Shown piece after piece: positions 54,959 through 63,643 of a stretch of DNA of 64,000 nt (position 1 is the stretch's first letter; each line of letters begins with the position of its first letter). The position numbers and the translations under genes are program-made. Source of the DNA: Nitrospirota bacterium (GTDB lineage Bacteria; Nitrospirota; Leptospirillia; Leptospirillales; Leptospirillaceae); the NCBI GenBank assembly GCA_021820445.1, contig JAKADN010000001.1:62001-126000 (forward strand), given 5' to 3'. The notes under the pieces were generated by a model. That model was not told the DNA's origin. It saw only the letters and a list, made by a program, of their open reading frames with translations, and searched no databases.

Positions 54959-55432
54959 ATGGGGAAATGGGGGGTTCGTTTTGTCAGTCCGGGGATTTTC
55001 GCCCTTCTCCTCCTGTCCGGATGCACCGCGGATGCATGGAACAATCCCCACGGGCTTCTCGGAGGCCTGTTCTCTCCTTCGAAGCCCGGATCTTCGCAGA
55101 CGGTGACACCTTCCAGCTCTGAAACGACCACAAAAAGCGGGCATTCCAGTTTCGGAACCGAACTTCAGCCCCCCACCTTTTCCCATGTCGTTCCCCTGAG
55201 CGAGGGGGACGGAATCTATCTCGAGTGGCGGCGCGTGAGCGATGTCACCGATTATCTCGTCTATAACGGCAATCGCCTGGTCGAAGATGTCCCGACAAAT
55301 CAGGTCCGGATCACGGGACTCCTTCCCTGCACTCCCTACCAGTTCCGGATTTACAGTTCCAACGGAAAACGCGTCTCCAAAAACAGCCTTCTCGTGCGGG
55401 TTCATACCCGGGGCTGCCTCCGCACCCCTTAG
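54959..55432 (+). CDS. Lipoprotein with a fibronectin type III-like domain
   Basis: 157 residues. Signal peptide with lipobox LLLLSGC (GIFALLLLSGCTADA). A Ser/Thr-rich linker (SSQTVTPSSSETTTKSGHSS) leads to a domain of about 80 residues: GIYLEWRRVSDVTDYLVYNGNRLVEDVPTNQVRITGLLPCTPYQFRIYSSNGKRV. The W, Y-V-Y and TGL-P-T-Y-FRI pattern is that of FnIII repeats. It is followed by a Cys-containing end. Likely surface-anchored; partner unknown. It stands alone between oppositely directed genes. Confidence 0.65.
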   Translation: MGKWGVRFVSPGIFALLLLSGCTADAWNNPHGLLGGLFSPSKPGSSQTVTPSSSETTTKSGHSSFGTELQPPTFSHVVPLSEGDGIYLEWRRVSDVTDYLVYNGNRLVEDVPTNQVRITGLLPCTPYQFRIYSSNGKRVSKNSLLVRVHTRGCLRTP

Positions 55433-55448
55433 GGTCACTCAGGATTTG

Positions 55449-56111
55449 TCAGGAGAGGGAGCGGATGATCGGCCCCATGAGGCGCCGCATCCGGGACTGG
55501 GTTCGTTCGAGGCTCAGCGTCGCGTCCACCAGATGGAATCCGTACTCCTCCTTCATGGACTCGTACTCCGCAAGAACCCGCGACTGGAAGAGAGTATAGG
55601 ATTCCCGGGGATTGGTGGAGAGGTTCATATCCATTCCCGCCTCGTAGAACTTGATGGGGCGCGTCCGGGTGATGCGCTGATAGGAGGTCTCGGGGTCGAC
55701 GCGGAAGAAAAAGGTCAGGTCCGGAACGATGGCGAAGCTGAAATTCGAGACGAGCCATTTCCTGGGAATCCCCCGGGCACAGTCCCGGGCGATGGCGGTG
55801 AAGATATACCGGTCGGACAGGACGATCATTCCGGCTTCCATGGCCGGAAGAATCTCATAGGTATAGCGGAAGCTGAAGTCGGCGGCATGAAGCAGGCTGA
55901 AGGCGTAGGGTGTCAGAACCTGCTTCTTCTTGGCCTTGCGGATGACGGGGGAGATGTCGGGGCTCGAATTCCAGGAGCTTTTGAGAACGCCGAAGCCCCG
56001 GGACTGGAGATAGTCCGCGAGTAGATCCATCTGGGTGGACTTCCCCGAACCGTCGATTCCCTCGACGACGACGAGCCGTCCCGGATAGGAGTGTGGGGGC
56101 GTGTGGCTCAC
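55449..56111 (-). CDS. Thymidylate kinase-like P-loop kinase (paralogue 1)
   Basis: 220 residues from GTG 56111, which overlaps the upstream stop (GTGA). P-loop LVVVEGIDGSGKSTQMDLLADYL matches dTMP kinase. SDRYIFTAIA retains the DRY motif that binds nucleotide. FFRVDPETSYQRITRTR and [13 protein letters not shown] follow. The segment KKKQVLTPYAFSLLHAADFSFRYTYEILPAMEAG is longer than in classic Tmk. It may be dTMP kinase or a related nucleotide kinase; the paralogue just upstream shares the odd [11 protein letters not shown] segment. Confidence 0.75.
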   Translation of the reverse strand: MSHTPPHSYPGRLVVVEGIDGSGKSTQMDLLADYLQSRGFGVLKSSWNSSPDISPVIRKAKKKQVLTPYAFSLLHAADFSFRYTYEILPAMEAGMIVLSDRYIFTAIARDCARGIPRKWLVSNFSFAIVPDLTFFFRVDPETSYQRITRTRPIKFYEAGMDMNLSTNPRESYTLFQSRVLAEYESMKEEYGFHLVDATLSLERTQSRMRRLMGPIIRSLS

Positions 56112-56806
56112 CGGATCCCTTCCGAAAGGTCCCCCCCCTTGCGGTGGGCGACCAGAAGATTGTCGATCTTCGTCCGCAGTGACTTCTGCTGGCGATGGAT
56201 GGGGGCCATGGCGTCGATGGTCTCCATTCCGTGCTTCCTGGCCATTTCCCGGTAGAGCTCGATGAGGCGGCGCTGGTAGATGACGAAGGAGTCCTTCTTG
56301 CGGCTGGAAAGATTCATGTCCATTCCGGCCTCGTAGTAATCGAAGAAGCGTTCCTGACGGGTTTTCCAGTGGATTCTCTCGAGGAGGGACTCGACCGGCA
56401 GATCGAGGTAGAAGGTCTTTGCCGGAACAAGGGCGAAGTCGAAGATGTTCGCAATCCATTCCGGGGCGATCCCCCGGAGGATGGCCCGGCCGAAGACGGT
56501 GTAGACATACTGTTCGGCGATCACGAGCTGGCCGGCTTCCAGGGCCGGAATGATCTGGTGCTCGAAACGGTCGACGAAGTCGGCGGCGTAGAGGAAGCTG
56601 AATGTGAGGGGATCCAGAAAATTCTGTTGCTTGAGGTCGGAGATGGCCCGGCGAATGAGCTCGACGGTGTTGCAGGCTGAGACGACCACCGCCACCCCTC
56701 GGGACAGATAGTAATGCTTCAGAAGTTCGGCCTGTGTGGTTTTACCCGATCCGTCGGTGCCTTCGATGGCGATCAGGAGTCCGGGATACTGGGAGGTCCG
56801 TTCCAA
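56108..56806 (-). CDS. Thymidylate kinase-like P-loop kinase (paralogue 2, DRY motif lost)
   Basis: 232 residues. P-loop [24 protein letters not shown], then [50 protein letters not shown]. The DRY of Tmk is replaced by [70 protein letters not shown] resembles the C-terminal half of Tmk. It is clearly paralogous to the next gene and translationally coupled to it. Substrate specificity has probably changed. It is divergent from the hydrogenase operon. Confidence 0.75.
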   Translation of the reverse strand: MERTSQYPGLLIAIEGTDGSGKTTQAELLKHYYLSRGVAVVVSACNTVELIRRAISDLKQQNFLDPLTFSFLYAADFVDRFEHQIIPALEAGQLVIAEQYVYTVFGRAILRGIAPEWIANIFDFALVPAKTFYLDLPVESLLERIHWKTRQERFFDYYEAGMDMNLSSRKKDSFVIYQRRLIELYREMARKHGMETIDAMAPIHRQQKSLRTKIDNLLVAHRKGGDLSEGIR

Positions 56807-56925
56807 CAGGAATCTTCCTTGGAGAGTGGGTGGTGTGCCCGGTCCGGGGCTCGATTCAAAAAGCTATCAGCCACGACTGGTAAAGTCAAGCAAGAGGGGC
56901 TCTTCCGGTTCCGGTTCGAGCAGGC

Positions 56926-56954
56926 TTGCATTCTGGTTTTGCGGGCGGTATAGT
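56926..56954 (+). promoter_or_regulatory. Predicted promoter of the hydrogenase operon
   Basis: TTGCAT, 17-base spacer, TATAGT in the 340-base divergent gap between the kinase pair and hyaA. Transcription would begin near 56961, giving a leader of about 185 bases. Apart from this nothing else was recognised in the gap. Confidence 0.55.
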
Positions 56955-57146
56955 TCGTGCGGAAACATTTCCCGGCCTGGAGCTCCTCTTCCGGCCCCTT
57001 TTCTTCTTCCCTCAGGCGATGAAGCCTGGGCTCATTTCGATCCAAACGTCACCGAAGACGACATCAACCTTCATTCATGCATTCATGGCATCCACGGAAA
57101 AAGTCCCGTTCCGGGGAGGGATCCCGCTTCATCTGAGGAGGTGACC

Positions 57147-58241
57147 ATGTCCGAGACTGTCTACGAGGTCATGCGAAGCCAGGGAATCACACGAAGAAGT
57201 TTTCTCAAGTTCTGCAGCGTCATGGCCGCCGGCCTGTCGCTGGGGCCGACCTATGTCTATGACATCGCCCGGGCCCTTGAAACCAAGCCGCGCGTCCCCG
57301 TGCTCTGGCTCCATGGACTCGAATGCACCTGCTGCAGCGAATCCTTCATCCGTTCTTCCCATCCCCTGGCCAAGGACGTCATCCTGTCGATGATCTCGCT
57401 GGACTACGACGACACCCTCATGGCGGCGGCGGGCTTCCAGGCGGAGGCCTGCATCGACGACATCATGCAGAAATACCCCGGAGAATACATCCTGGCCGTC
57501 GAGGGGAATCCCCCGTTGAACGAGGACGGGATGTACTGCATCGTCGGAGGGAAACCCTTCGTCGAGCAGCTCAAACGGGTTGCGGCGAAGGCCAAGGCCG
57601 TCATCGCCTGGGGCTCCTGTGCGTCGTGGGGTTGCGTCCAGGCCGCAAAGCCCAATCCGACGCAGGCCACGCCCATCCACAAGGTCCTGACCGACCACTC
57701 GGTGATCAAGATCCCCGGGTGTCCCCCCATCGCCGAGGTGATGACCGGCGTCATCACCTACATCACGGCCTTCGGCCGCCTTCCCGCCCTCGACAGGGAA
57801 GGACGACCCAAGATGTTTTACAGCCAGAGGATCCACGACAAGTGCTACCGGCGACCGAACTTCGACGCGGGCCAGTACGTCGAGCGATGGGACGACGAGG
57901 GGGCCCGGAAGGGGTATTGTCTCTACAAGGTCGGATGCAAGGGGCCGGTCACCTACAACGCCTGCTCCACGATCGGCTGGAACAACGGAGTCTCCTTCCC
58001 GATCAAGTCAGGCCACGGATGCATCGGGTGCTCCGAAAAGGATTTCTGGGACAAGGGGCCCTTCTACAAGCATCTGTCCCATATCGAGGGATTCGGGGTC
58101 GAGGCCGACGCCGACACCATCGGGATGGTCGCGCTGGGGGCGGCGGGCGCCGGAGTGGCGGCCCATGCGGTTCTCACAGGAATACGAAAACCCGGGCGGG
58201 AAGAGGCCCGGGACCAGCCAAACGACAAGGGCCAGGTCTGA
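57147..58241 (+). CDS. hyaA: [NiFe] hydrogenase small subunit (group 1d-type, O2-tolerant)
   Basis: Carries the Fe-S relay for periplasmic H2 oxidation. 364 residues. Twin-arginine signal [17 protein letters not shown] (16-21). The proximal cluster site has six cysteines: LECTCCSES (Cys60, 62, 63), [10 protein letters not shown] (Cys158, 163) and PGCPP (Cys192). The two extra cysteines (62 and 163) correspond to Cys19 and Cys120 of E. coli Hyd-1, which make the O2-tolerant [4Fe-3S] cluster. DKCYRR and GHGCIGC bind the other clusters; a C-terminal helix anchors it. ATG 57147 follows GAGGAGG; the 501-residue track ORF over-extends. Confidence 0.95.
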   Translation: MSETVYEVMRSQGITRRSFLKFCSVMAAGLSLGPTYVYDIARALETKPRVPVLWLHGLECTCCSESFIRSSHPLAKDVILSMISLDYDDTLMAAAGFQAEACIDDIMQKYPGEYILAVEGNPPLNEDGMYCIVGGKPFVEQLKRVAAKAKAVIAWGSCASWGCVQAAKPNPTQATPIHKVLTDHSVIKIPGCPPIAEVMTGVITYITAFGRLPALDREGRPKMFYSQRIHDKCYRRPNFDAGQYVERWDDEGARKGYCLYKVGCKGPVTYNACSTIGWNNGVSFPIKSGHGCIGCSEKDFWDKGPFYKHLSHIEGFGVEADADTIGMVALGAAGAGVAAHAVLTGIRKPGREEARDQPNDKGQV

Positions 58242-58274
58242 CGGAGAGTCACGACAAGGGAAGGAGCTTCTCCC

Positions 58275-60068
58275 ATGAGTGTCTACGAAACGCAGGGATT
58301 CCGCCTCGACAACTCGGGACGGCGGGTCGTGGTCGATCCCGTGACACGGATCGAAGGCCATCTGAGGTGCGAGGTCAACATCGACCACGACAACGTGATC
58401 CGGAACGCGGTCAGCTCGGGAACGATGTGGCGAGGGATCGAGACGATCCTCAGGGGGAGGGATCCCCGGGACGCCTGGGCCTTCACCCAGCGCATCTGCG
58501 GGGTCTGCACGGGGGTCCATGCCCTGGTCTCGGTGCGGACGGTGGAGGATGCCCTGGGGATCCGGATCCCCGAAAACGCGAACATCATCCGGAACCTCAT
58601 GCACGCCACCCTCTTTGCCCAGGACCACCTGGTCCACTTCTACCATCTCCACGCCATGGACTGGGTGGATGTTCCGGATGCGCTCAAGGCTGACCCCCGC
58701 GAGACATCCGCGATCGCCCAGAAGATTTCACGCTGGCCGAATTCTTCCCCGGGATACTTCAGGGACGTCCAGAACCGGCTCAAAAAGTTTGTCGAGTCGG
58801 GTCAGCTGGGTCCCTTCGCCAACGGGTACTGGGGCAATGCGTCCTACCGGCTCCCGTCGGCGGTCAACCTTCTGGCGGTGACGCACTATCTCGAGGCGCT
58901 CGATTTCCAGAAGGATATCGTCAAGATCCAGACCATCTTCGGGGGAAAGAACCCCCATCCCAACTGGCTGGTGGGAGGGGTTCCCTGCGCGATCAACATC
59001 GACGGGGACCTTGCGTCCGGAGCGCCCATCAATATGGAGCGGCTGAACTTCGTCTCCGGGATCATCGACCGGACGATCGCCTTCATTGACCAGGTCTACA
59101 TTCCGGATCTCGTCGCCATCGCCTCCTACTACAAGAACTGGCTCTACGGGGCCGGCTTGTCGGGGCAGAATGTCCTGGCTTACGGAGAGTTTCCCGACCG
59201 GGCCAACAATGACAGTCCCGACAACCTCCTCCTTCCCCGCGGGGCCATTGTGAACGGGGATCTCTCCACCGTTCATCCCGTCGATCTCCGCAACCCCGAA
59301 GAGGTGAAGGAGTACGTCGTCCATTCCTGGTATCGCTATCCCGACGAGACGAAGGGACTTCATCCCTGGGATGGAATCACCGATCCGCACTATGTCCTGG
59401 GGAAAAGGGCGAAAGGGACGCCCACGGACATCCAGGAGCTCGACGAAGAGGGAAAGTATTCCTTCATCAAGGCTCCCCGCTGGAATGGCCACGCCATGGA
59501 GGTCGGCCCCCTGGCCCGCTGGATCGTCGGCTACGCGCTTAAAAAACCGGAGTTCAAGGAGCCTGTCGACAATCTGCTCGGGACGCTCGGCCTCCCGGTT
59601 TCGGCCCTCTTTTCCACCCTGGGGAGAACGGCGGCCCGGGGTCTCGAGGCCTCCTGGGCCGCCCACAAGATGCGGTATTTCCACGACCGGCTCATGGCCA
59701 ACATCCGGGCCGGGGACACGTCGACCGCCAACACCGAAAAATGGGAGCCGTCCACATGGCCCCGGGAGTGCAAGGGGGTGGGGTCCGGCGAAGCGCCAAG
59801 GGGCGCTCTCGCCCACTGGCTCAGGATCCGGGACGAAAAGATCGAGAACTACCAGGCGGTGGTTCCGACGACATGGAATGCGTCTCCCCGCGACCCGAAG
59901 GGTCAGATCGGGGCCTACGAGGCGGCCCTCCTGAACACCCCGCTCTCGAATCCGAAGCAGCCGCTGGAGATCCTGCGGACCCTGCACAGCTTCGATCCCT
60001 GCCTGGCCTGTTCGACCCACATCATGGGCCCGGCCGGCGAACCTCTTCACAGCGTCAAAGTCTGCTGA
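58275..60068 (+). CDS. hyaB: [NiFe] hydrogenase large subunit
   Basis: Holds the NiFe(CN)2CO active site. 597 residues: [16 protein letters not shown]1 motif [10 protein letters not shown] (Cys75, Cys78), and L2 motif DPCLACSTH (Cys576, Cys579). The final 15 residues ([15 protein letters not shown]) after His582 would be removed by the HyaD protease during maturation. Close in style to E. coli HyaB. It follows hyaA by 33 bases. Confidence 0.96.
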   Translation: MSVYETQGFRLDNSGRRVVVDPVTRIEGHLRCEVNIDHDNVIRNAVSSGTMWRGIETILRGRDPRDAWAFTQRICGVCTGVHALVSVRTVEDALGIRIPENANIIRNLMHATLFAQDHLVHFYHLHAMDWVDVPDALKADPRETSAIAQKISRWPNSSPGYFRDVQNRLKKFVESGQLGPFANGYWGNASYRLPSAVNLLAVTHYLEALDFQKDIVKIQTIFGGKNPHPNWLVGGVPCAINIDGDLASGAPINMERLNFVSGIIDRTIAFIDQVYIPDLVAIASYYKNWLYGAGLSGQNVLAYGEFPDRANNDSPDNLLLPRGAIVNGDLSTVHPVDLRNPEEVKEYVVHSWYRYPDETKGLHPWDGITDPHYVLGKRAKGTPTDIQELDEEGKYSFIKAPRWNGHAMEVGPLARWIVGYALKKPEFKEPVDNLLGTLGLPVSALFSTLGRTAARGLEASWAAHKMRYFHDRLMANIRAGDTSTANTEKWEPSTWPRECKGVGSGEAPRGALAHWLRIRDEKIENYQAVVPTTWNASPRDPKGQIGAYEAALLNTPLSNPKQPLEILRTLHSFDPCLACSTHIMGPAGEPLHSVKVC

Positions 60069-60086
60069 GGCAGACGGGAGGGATCC

Positions 60087-60791
60087 ATGGGACGACACGA
60101 ACGCGAGGGGTTCCGGACGGCCCCCGAGGACGAACAGGGCGTTTTCTACGTCTATGAGGCCCCCGTGCGCCTCTGGCACTGGATCAACGCCGGCTCTGTC
60201 GTCGCCCTGGCGGTGACCGGCCTCTTGATCGCCCATCCCTTCCCGAGCCTCATGGGAGAGGCCAGCCACCACTTCCTGATGGGGGATGTCCGCTTTGTTC
60301 ATTTCGTGGCCGCGTGGCTTTTCGGGGGGGGATTTCTGATCCGGCTCCTCTGGGCCCTCGAGGGAAACGCCTATTCCCGGGAGCTGTTTCATCTGCCCCT
60401 GAAAGACCGCTCCTGGTGGGGTTCGCTTGGCTACGAGGCCCGTTGGAATCTCTTTCTCGAGGAGCGCGCCCGAAAGTATTACGGCCACAACCCCATGGCC
60501 CAGTTGGCCATGTTTTTCTTCTTTGTCCTGGGCAGCCTGCTCATGATCCTCACCGGGGGAGCCCTCTATGCCGAAGGCCTTGGAGACGGCTCCTGGGCCG
60601 ACCGCCTTTTCGGATGGGTCACGCCCCTCGTCGGTCAGCCCCAGGATCTTCGGACGCTCCACCATCTGGGAATGTGGCTCATCCTCGTCTTCGTGGCGGG
60701 TCACATCTACATGGCTGTTCGCGAGGATATCGTGGGGCGGCAGACTTCGGTCGGGACGATGATCAGCGGCTTCAGGATCTTCCGGAAGTAG
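60087..60791 (+). CDS. hyaC: Hydrogenase cytochrome b subunit
   Basis: Di-haem membrane subunit passing electrons from HyaA to quinone. 234 residues, four helices. VRLWHWINAGSVVALAVTGLLI, RFVHFVAAWLFGGGFLIRLLWA and LRTLHHLGMWLILVFVAGHIYMAVREDI contain the His ligands typical of HyaC/HupC. Directly downstream of the large subunit gene. Confidence 0.94.
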   Translation: MGRHEREGFRTAPEDEQGVFYVYEAPVRLWHWINAGSVVALAVTGLLIAHPFPSLMGEASHHFLMGDVRFVHFVAAWLFGGGFLIRLLWALEGNAYSRELFHLPLKDRSWWGSLGYEARWNLFLEERARKYYGHNPMAQLAMFFFFVLGSLLMILTGGALYAEGLGDGSWADRLFGWVTPLVGQPQDLRTLHHLGMWLILVFVAGHIYMAVREDIVGRQTSVGTMISGFRIFRK

Positions 60792-60802
60792 CGGAGGAAA
60801 GG

Positions 60803-61363
60803 GTGGAGGACAATATCCTGTCCGGGCGACGGATCCTTGTTCTTGGGATCGGAAACCTCCTTTGGGCCGACGAAGGGTTCGGGGTTCGCGCGGTGGAAGC
60901 CTTCGGCCGGGCCTACGAATATCCCAACTCCGTCCTCCTCATGGATGGCGGGACCCAGGGGCTCCTCTTGATGCCCCATATCCAGGAGGCCACCCATCTG
61001 CTGATCTTCGACGCCGTCGACTTCGGACAGCCTCCCGGGACGATGGTCACGAGAAGAAACGAGGAGGTTCCGGCCTACCTCCACTCCGGAAAGATGAGTC
61101 TTCACCAGACGGGATTCCAGGAGGTTCTGGTATTGTGCGATCTTTTGGGAAGTCGTCCTCCGGAGATGGCCCTCATCGGCCTCCAGCCCTTGGACTGGGA
61201 TACCTTCGGGGGGGATCTGACTACCCTGGCAAGGGAAAGCATCCCGACAGCCCTTGAGTCTGCGGTATCGGTCCTTCGGGAGTGGGGCGTCGAACCTCGG
61301 CTCCGCCGGGAGGGGGCCTGCGGGGAATTTCTATTTCCACGGGCCCTTCAGTCCTCCGTTTAG
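60803..61363 (+). CDS. hyaD: Hydrogenase maturation endopeptidase
   Basis: Cleaves the C-terminal peptide of HyaB after Ni insertion. 186 residues: RILVLGIGNLLWADEGFGVRAVEAF (metal-binding Glu/Asp region), LMDGGTQGLLLMPHIQEATHLLIFDAVDFG and KMSLHQTGFQEVLVLCDLLG (His ligand), all HyaD/HupD signatures. GTG 60803 is preceded by GGAGG; the track ORF from 60314 starts in hyaC and is too long. Confidence 0.94.
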   Translation: MEDNILSGRRILVLGIGNLLWADEGFGVRAVEAFGRAYEYPNSVLLMDGGTQGLLLMPHIQEATHLLIFDAVDFGQPPGTMVTRRNEEVPAYLHSGKMSLHQTGFQEVLVLCDLLGSRPPEMALIGLQPLDWDTFGGDLTTLARESIPTALESAVSVLREWGVEPRLRREGACGEFLFPRALQSSV

Positions 61364-61380
61364 AAGAAAAGGATCAGGCC

Positions 61381-61677
61381 GTGTGTCTGGGAATCCCCAT
61401 GCGTGTGATCTCCCCCTCTTCCGAGTTTTTACTCCAGGCGACCTGCGAGGGCCGCGGGGAGAAGAGGATCGTCAATCTCGCCCTCGTCGGTCCCCAGAGC
61501 GAGGGAAGCTTTGTCCTTGTCTTTTCCGGCCACGCACAGCGGGTCCTGGACCGAGAGGAGGCCCTTCAGATCGACCTGGCACTTGATGCCCTTGAGGCGG
61601 CCCTCTCGGGGGAGACGGATTTCGACCGATTTTTTCCGGAACTTCCCTCCGCCTCCGGCCGGAAAGATCAAGAATGA
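61381..61677 (+). CDS. hypC: Hydrogenase assembly chaperone HypC
   Basis: Small chaperone that delivers the Fe(CN)2CO unit. 98 residues starting VCLGIPMRVISPSSEF. Cys2 directly after the initiator is the conserved HypC residue, which fixes GTG 61381 as the start. GSFVLVFSGHAQRVLDREEALQIDLALDALEAAL fits the OB-fold and C-terminal helix. HypC or HupF paralogues are not distinguishable here. Overlaps the next gene by 4 bases. Confidence 0.85.
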   Translation: MCLGIPMRVISPSSEFLLQATCEGRGEKRIVNLALVGPQSEGSFVLVFSGHAQRVLDREEALQIDLALDALEAALSGETDFDRFFPELPSASGRKDQE

Positions 61678-62480
61678 CCGCCCGGCCTCCGGAGGAACGG
61701 CCGGAAGGGGAACCGGTCACCCGCACCCTGTTCTCGGCTCTCGAAAGAGTGGGCGCCGCTCTCGAACGGGCATTGGCGTCCCCTGCTCTTCCGCAGCGTC
61801 CCGAATTGGGGGATCTGACCCCCGGCGAACGCCGGAGGCTCGTCACCCTCCTGGGGGAGGGTGAGATCTCCGGATCGGTCCAAGCTTCTCCTGGGGAAGA
61901 CGGAGTGGCTCTTTATGTTCGGGAATCGTTCCACCCGGGGATCTGGATGATGGGGGTGAAACCTGAGAAGGACGAGGGGGTGGTTCTGTCCCATATCGAG
62001 GTCGGCCGGGCTCCCGGAATCCTGGTTCAGAGACCGGAGCCCTCCCCGTTCCTCGAATCGGGGGGTCTCGCCTCCGATGATCCGATCGCGGACCAGCTTC
62101 GGCCGGAGCTCATGAACGCCCTGCCTCTTATGATGGAAGCGGCCCAACATCTTGCGGAATACTCTCCGGACAAGAAGAACCACCGGATCTTTCTCAACAA
62201 GCTTCCTCTTTCGGAAGGGGACGCAAAATGGATCGACCGTGTCTGCGCGGGGGGGCGCATCGCCCTGGCGTCAAAGGGATATGGGGACTGTCGTGTGGTG
62301 TCGACCGGTTTTTCAGGGCTGTGGCGGGTCCTCTACAGTAATCCCGAGGGAATCCCTCTTCTCGATGCCCTTTGCGTCGCGGACATTCCCGACGAGATTG
62401 CCGCCGCCCCGGAAGACCTCTCCCAGTCCCTCGCGGACTATCGCGAGTTCCTGGAATGGGTCGCCCGGGACCTGTCGTGA
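61674..62480 (+). CDS. hyaF: Hydrogenase expression/maturation protein HyaF/HupH family
   Basis: 268 residues. The first half has LLGEGEISGSVQAS and YVRESFHPGIWMMGV, with VLSHIEVGRAPGIL. The second half has FLNKLPLSEGDAKWIDRVCAGGRIALASKGYGDCRVVSTGFSGLWRVLYSNPEGIPLLDALCVADIPDEI. These match the HupH/HyaF pattern (GEV, ES-F-GVW, SRGYGNCR, VWxVxYFN). In O2-tolerant systems HupH/HyaF helps maturation of the small subunit Fe-S cluster. It is 4-base overlapped on both sides. Confidence 0.85.
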   Translation: MTARPPEERPEGEPVTRTLFSALERVGAALERALASPALPQRPELGDLTPGERRRLVTLLGEGEISGSVQASPGEDGVALYVRESFHPGIWMMGVKPEKDEGVVLSHIEVGRAPGILVQRPEPSPFLESGGLASDDPIADQLRPELMNALPLMMEAAQHLAEYSPDKKNHRIFLNKLPLSEGDAKWIDRVCAGGRIALASKGYGDCRVVSTGFSGLWRVLYSNPEGIPLLDALCVADIPDEIAAAPEDLSQSLADYREFLEWVARDLS

Positions 62481-63643
62481 AGGAGTCGGAGCCAGGACCG
62501 GGGGAATGCCTCCGAGCCATTCTGGACCCGGAGGAGGGGACGGATTCTCCAATGCGTCTGACCCTTTTCCCGAGGGATCTGTCCCATCAGCGGCTTCTCG
62601 AAGGGGTGGAGGAAGGGGAGGCCCTGCGCCGCCTCCGGAGTCTGTTCCATCTTTGCGGAAAGGCCCAGGAGCGACTTGCTTTTCAAGCCCTCCGGGCCGC
62701 CCGGGGGAAGCCGCTCGAGGAGCCCTTTCAAGAGGGGGAGATCCTTCGGGAAAGCCTTTTCGAAAGCCTGCGCTCTCTCCTCCTGCCGATAAACGGCGAG
62801 GCGATCCTCCCTTTTACCGAAAAGGAAGCGTGGAGACATCTTCGGGATCTTGGAAGAAAGGACCGTCATTCGACGGAGAGCAGTTTTTTTACGGGATTTC
62901 GGACCCTTCTCGAAGGCGTCGTGCTGGGCGAGAGCGTCTTCCGGTTCCTGGCCCGTGGAACGGCCGGGGATTGGGACGACTGGCTCCGGGACAGGCGTAT
63001 GCTCTCACCGGTCGTCCGGAAGGCGGCTCTTCTGGCTCCCGAAGGGGAGGGGGCCATTCCCTTTCTCCCGGAGCTCTCCCTTCAGGATGCAGGTTGCCTG
63101 GAGCAGCTGGCCCGCGCCATGGACGACCGGGAATTCCTGTCATGGCCCCACCTGGAAGGGGAGGGGCGGGAGACCGGTCCTCTGGCCCGCGAAAGAGAGC
63201 ATCCTATGGTGTGGGATCTCTGGATGTCCGGACGCTCCCTGTCGGCCCGTTTGGCCGCCCGCCTGGTCGAGCTTGCCCGCTGGTCGAAGGGGGAGAAGGA
63301 CGGTGGGGGAGATAAAGCCAGGCTGGCGGAGATCCGTTCACGCTCACAGGGTGACGGGGTCGGTATCGCCTGGGGAGAGACCTCCCGGGGACTTTTGGTT
63401 CATCGGTGGACCCTAAGGGAAGGGCGGGTGAGGGGCGTCCGGATCCTGGCTCCCACGGAGTGGACCTTTTCTCCGGAAGGGGGCGCCTTCGCCTCCTGGT
63501 GTTCCGCCCTGTCCCGAAAGAGGAGCTCCGGAAGGGGCCTTCGGGCGCTCGTTGCGGATTCTCTCTGGGTCTTCGACCCCTGCGCCCCGGTTGTGGTAAG
63601 GGAGCGTGCTCTCACCGGGGGAATGGACGGTCGGGATGCATGA
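62477..63643 (+). CDS. hupK: HupK/HoxV-like hydrogenase accessory protein (degenerate large subunit)
   Basis: 388 residues from GTG 62477 (GTGA overlap). It resembles a hydrogenase large subunit that has lost its metal site. FHLCGKAQERLAFQALRAARG stands at the L1 position with one Cys, and LWVFDPCAPVVVRER at the end mimics the L2 DPC motif without the second Cys. LLEGVVLGESVFRFL and GIAWGETSRGLLVHRWTL-EGRV-IL-PTEW match the large-subunit core. HupK/HoxV is a scaffold for Fe(CN)2CO assembly in aerobic uptake hydrogenases. The match is by pattern and position. Confidence 0.75.
   Translation: MKESEPGPGECLRAILDPEEGTDSPMRLTLFPRDLSHQRLLEGVEEGEALRRLRSLFHLCGKAQERLAFQALRAARGKPLEEPFQEGEILRESLFESLRSLLLPINGEAILPFTEKEAWRHLRDLGRKDRHSTESSFFTGFRTLLEGVVLGESVFRFLARGTAGDWDDWLRDRRMLSPVVRKAALLAPEGEGAIPFLPELSLQDAGCLEQLARAMDDREFLSWPHLEGEGRETGPLAREREHPMVWDLWMSGRSLSARLAARLVELARWSKGEKDGGGDKARLAEIRSRSQGDGVGIAWGETSRGLLVHRWTLREGRVRGVRILAPTEWTFSPEGGAFASWCSALSRKRSSGRGLRALVADSLWVFDPCAPVVVRERALTGGMDGRDA

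Noticed and set aside
57323-58693. 456-residue ORF in another frame across hyaA/hyaB
   Set aside because: Arg/His/Gly-rich frame shadow of hyaA with no recognisable domain.
58728-60704. 658-residue minus-strand ORF opposite hyaB/hyaC
   Set aside because: Antisense shadow of strongly conserved hydrogenase genes.
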